Source of the DNA: Rhodospirillaceae bacterium
Lineage (GTDB): Bacteria; Pseudomonadota; Alphaproteobacteria; DSM-16000; Inquilinaceae
Direction: 5' to 3'
NCBI GenBank assembly: GCA_020425485.1
Contig: JAGQRL010000228.1
Location: 13,819-29,905 of the forward strand
Length of the DNA: 16,087 nt
Position 1 is the stretch's first letter. Every line of letters starts with the position of its first letter. A program made the translations under genes and the position numbers. Positions 15,934 to 16,087 of this stretch are shown here, piece by piece. A model generated the notes under the pieces. The model was not told the origin of the DNA and searched no databases. It saw only the letters and a program-made list of their open reading frames with translations.

Positions 15934-16002
15934 GTCCCATGCAATCCCATGGCCGTGTCCCATGCGATCCCATGGCGGGAGCGGAACCGTTTCCGCCATG
16001 GG
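15934..16002. repeat. CCCATG repeat cluster upstream of rnpB
   Basis: A 20-base unit, GTCCCATGCRATCCCATGGC, occurs at 15934-15953 and 15957-15976, with one mismatch and a 23-base period. Its last part, CCCATGGCGG (15969-15978), is matched by the inverted CCGCCATGGG (15993-16002), giving a 10-bp hairpin. The cluster lies between the EamA stop and the RNase P RNA. It could be an operator array, a processing hairpin or the terminator of the exporter gene. Confidence 0.6.
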
Positions 16003-16019
16003 CGAAGACGCCCTATTGT

Positions 16020-16087
16020 GGCGGCCGGGCCAGACGATCGGATGGCCGCCTTCGGTTCAGGCCGGGGGAGGAAAGTCCGGGCTCCAC
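16020..16087 (+). ncRNA. rnpB: RNase P RNA, 5' part (cut by the window end)
   Basis: The catalytic RNA of RNase P trims the 5' leader of precursor tRNAs. The window ends in GAGGAAAGTCCGGGCTCCAC (16068-16087), the hallmark 5' conserved core of bacterial RNase P RNA. Upstream, GGCCAGACGATCG aligns with the E. coli start GACCAGACAGTCG. The exact 5' end is uncertain by several bases; TATTGT at 16014-16019 could be a -10 element, which would move it a little downstream. Confidence 0.92.

Overview
This window is chromosomal DNA of very high GC from an alphaproteobacterium, probably of the Rhodospirillales or a related order. The evidence is the set of genes largely confined to that class: RcdA (DUF1465), TrcR (DUF1013), a DUF1192 protein, two YdcH/DUF465 proteins, type II ThrB followed directly by rnhA, and an hsp20 gene with what looks like a ROSE RNA thermometer. 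Most genes are housekeeping or lightly accessory. I see no insertion sequence, integrase, CRISPR array, tRNA or rRNA.

Layout. 1-147 is the end of an unidentified gene. 163-2239 (minus) holds azlC and azlD (amino-acid exporter subunits) followed by murQ (cell-wall sugar recycling), with a direct-repeat operator candidate just before murQ. A strong minus-strand terminator at 2321-2357 separates them from the hsp20 gene (2414-2878), whose leader has an RpoH-like promoter and a ROSE-like hairpin. 3289-3954 is an unrecognised protein with a glycine-rich hydrophobic stretch, preceded by two GC palindromes. 4159-4650 is rcdA, 4798-5580 (minus) a 3-hydroxybutyrate dehydrogenase, 5701-5877 (minus) a DUF1192 protein, and 6095-6763 trcR with its terminator. 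Two genes linked to alphaproteobacterial cell-cycle control therefore lie within 2.6 kb.

6911-8869 has a phosphofructokinase gene (minus) flanked by two small divergent YdcH-like genes. 8967-11506 (minus) is a probable transcription unit: a lysine 2,3-aminomutase/EpmB-like radical SAM enzyme, thrB and rnhA, the last two overlapping by 4 bp. 11636-12241 is a lipoprotein, convergent with an L,D-transpeptidase-fold (Tlde1-like) protein that lacks a signal peptide (12250-12696, minus). Divergent from the latter are two tandem paralogous ABC-type/AAA ATPases (12840-13661 and 13667-14587), then a 75-residue helical protein (14641-14868) and an EamA-type exporter (15022-15891). The window ends inside the RNase P RNA gene, whose upstream region carries repeated CCCATG units.

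The least ordinary parts are the tandem ATPase pair with its small partner, the signal-less Tlde1-like enzyme, the hybrid active-site signature of the phosphofructokinase, the ROSE-like leader, and the repeats before murQ and rnpB. Everything here was read by eye from the sequence. Family names rest on recognised motifs and not on searches.
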